NCBI GenBank assembly: GCA_027490415.1
Contig: JAIXYD010000177.1
Location: forward strand, 1-6,656
Direction of reading: 5' to 3'
DNA from: Streptomycetaceae bacterium
GTDB lineage: Bacteria; Actinomycetota; Actinomycetes; Nanopelagicales; Nanopelagicaceae
Length of the DNA: 6,656 nucleotides
The translations under genes and the position numbers were made by a program. Position 1 is the first letter of the stretch; every line of letters starts with the position of its first letter. Positions 5,515 to 6,656 of this stretch are shown here, piece by piece. The notes under the pieces are model-generated. The model was not told the origin of the DNA and made no database searches. It saw only the letters and a program-made list of their open reading frames with translations.

Positions 5515-6639
5515 ATGCCAGCAGTAACCGTTTCCGATATCACCGTTCTTCCACGCATTTCATCTGCGCCGGGAGCACAACCACGCGGAGTAAAGAGCAT
5601 TACAACCGCGCCACAAGGTTTTGAAGGTGAAGGCTTTCCGGTGCGTCGCGCATTCGCTGGCGTTGACTTAGCTGATCTCGATCCATTTATTCACTTGGAT
5701 CAGATGGGTGAAGTTGAATATGCACCGGGAGAACCAAAAGGAACTCCGTGGCATCCACATCGTGGTTTTGAAACTGTTACATACATTATTGATGGAATTT
5801 TCGATCACCAAGATTCAAATGGTGGTGGCGGAAGAATTTCAAATGGCGATACACAGTGGATGACAGCTGGCGGTGGAATTCTTCACATTGAGACTCCCCC
5901 AGAGAGTTTGGTAATGAGCGGTGGTTTATTCCACGGATTCCAGTTGTGGGTTAACTTGCCTGCTGCCAAGAAGTGGTCGCCTCCTGCTTATCAGGATGTT
6001 CGCGCAAATGATGTTGCATTGTTGTCATCACACGATGGTGGTGCGTTAATTCGAATTATTGCTGGTGAACTTGATGGACATGTTGGTCCCGGATCAACAC
6101 AAACACCAATTACTTTGATTCACGCAAGCGTTGCAGCAGGTGCAGAACTTCGTCTTCCATGGCGTCGTGATTACAACGCACTTGTGTATGCGATGGCAGG
6201 ACATGGATTTGTTGGCGGACAATCACAACCAATTCAGATGGGACAACTTGCTGTCTTCGGTGATGGTGATGAGATTGTTGTGCGTGCAGCTCAGCATCAA
6301 GAGTCACGTTCTCCTCAACTGGAGCTCTTTATTCTTGGCGGTGCGCCAATCAAGGAACCTGTTGCATGGATGGGTCCATTTGTGATGAATACAAAGCGCG
6401 AAGTACTGCAGGCATTTGAGGATTTCCAGAAGGGCTTGCTTGGATCCATTCCAGCGATTTATAAGGAAGATGCCAAGCCAAAGGCACCGATTCAGCGCAC
6501 AGATAAATTGCAGGGCGATAGTCCTGCGCGCAAGGATGCAGTCGATCCTGCCAGTGGCGCCGTCGCTGCCAGTGACGCTGCCGCAGTACTCGATGTACAC
6601 GGTGCGCCAACTGATATGCAGCAATCTGGGGATAAGTAA
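5515..6639 (+). CDS. Pirin-family bicupin protein with an extra C-terminal tail
   Basis: From ATG 5515 this is a 374-residue cytoplasmic protein of the pirin family, two cupin barrels with a metal in the first. The signature WHPHRGFETVTYIIDG (79-94) is followed by DTQWMTAGGGILHIE (112-126). H80, H82, H124 and E126 match the four iron ligands of human pirin. The second cupin runs to about residue 290 and ends in MGPFVMNT and the helix QAFEDFQKG (299-307), where most family members stop soon after. Here about 58 further residues (317-374) are charged at first, then rich in Ala, Asp, Pro and Ser, with no hydrophobic core, so probably disordered. Bacterial pirins have been linked to quercetin 2,3-dioxygenase activity, redox or stress responses and control of pyruvate metabolism; which applies here cannot be read from sequence. 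It has its own ribosome site and lies 179 bp from pntB, so it may be a separate unit. Confidence 0.95.
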   Translation: MPAVTVSDITVLPRISSAPGAQPRGVKSITTAPQGFEGEGFPVRRAFAGVDLADLDPFIHLDQMGEVEYAPGEPKGTPWHPHRGFETVTYIIDGIFDHQDSNGGGGRISNGDTQWMTAGGGILHIETPPESLVMSGGLFHGFQLWVNLPAAKKWSPPAYQDVRANDVALLSSHDGGALIRIIAGELDGHVGPGSTQTPITLIHASVAAGAELRLPWRRDYNALVYAMAGHGFVGGQSQPIQMGQLAVFGDGDEIVVRAAQHQESRSPQLELFILGGAPIKEPVAWMGPFVMNTKREVLQAFEDFQKGLLGSIPAIYKEDAKPKAPIQRTDKLQGDSPARKDAVDPASGAVAASDAAAVLDVHGAPTDMQQSGDK

Positions 6640-6656
6640 CACTTAATCGTTGGGGA

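Overview
The window looks like an ordinary chromosomal stretch from a low- to mid-GC actinobacterium. The evidence is a DUF3039 zinc-ribbon protein (a family known essentially from Actinobacteria), a three-subunit alpha1/alpha2/beta transhydrogenase, and several starts that fit leaderless transcription, with a TAnnnT -10 box ending six or seven bases before the start codon. The fairly balanced base composition by eye would suit the streamlined freshwater acI group (Nanopelagicales), but that placement is inference. No RNA gene, mobile element or CRISPR array was found.

Layout. Positions 1-1551 (minus strand) hold a two-gene unit: a small DUF3039 protein, then a secreted GH18 glycosidase whose start overlaps the DUF3039 stop (ATGA) and whose 3' end lies outside the window. 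About 36 bp separate this unit from a divergent plus-strand carbamoyltransferase (argF-like, 1588-2526), and a back-to-back pair of -10 boxes fits in that gap. The transhydrogenase genes pntAA (2540-3664), pntAB (3666-3965) and pntB (3962-5335) follow almost without gaps. The pntB stop codon lies inside a 16-bp tandem repeat (5327-5399). A 179-bp spacer leads to a pirin-family gene (5515-6639) with an unusual acidic, Ala-rich tail.

How they work together. pntAA-pntAB-pntB form one complete enzyme, the proton-translocating NAD(P)+ transhydrogenase, which uses proton motive force to make NADPH. The carbamoyltransferase would feed arginine synthesis, although no other arginine gene is in view. 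The GH18 protein is exported and probably acts on cell-wall or environmental glycans. Pirin is a cupin-fold metalloprotein with its own ribosome site and possible promoter.

The most unusual items are the repeat grown from the pntB stop codon, whose copies can pair as hairpins, the very compact leaderless-style promoters, and the pirin tail. I see no convincing new multi-gene system here.
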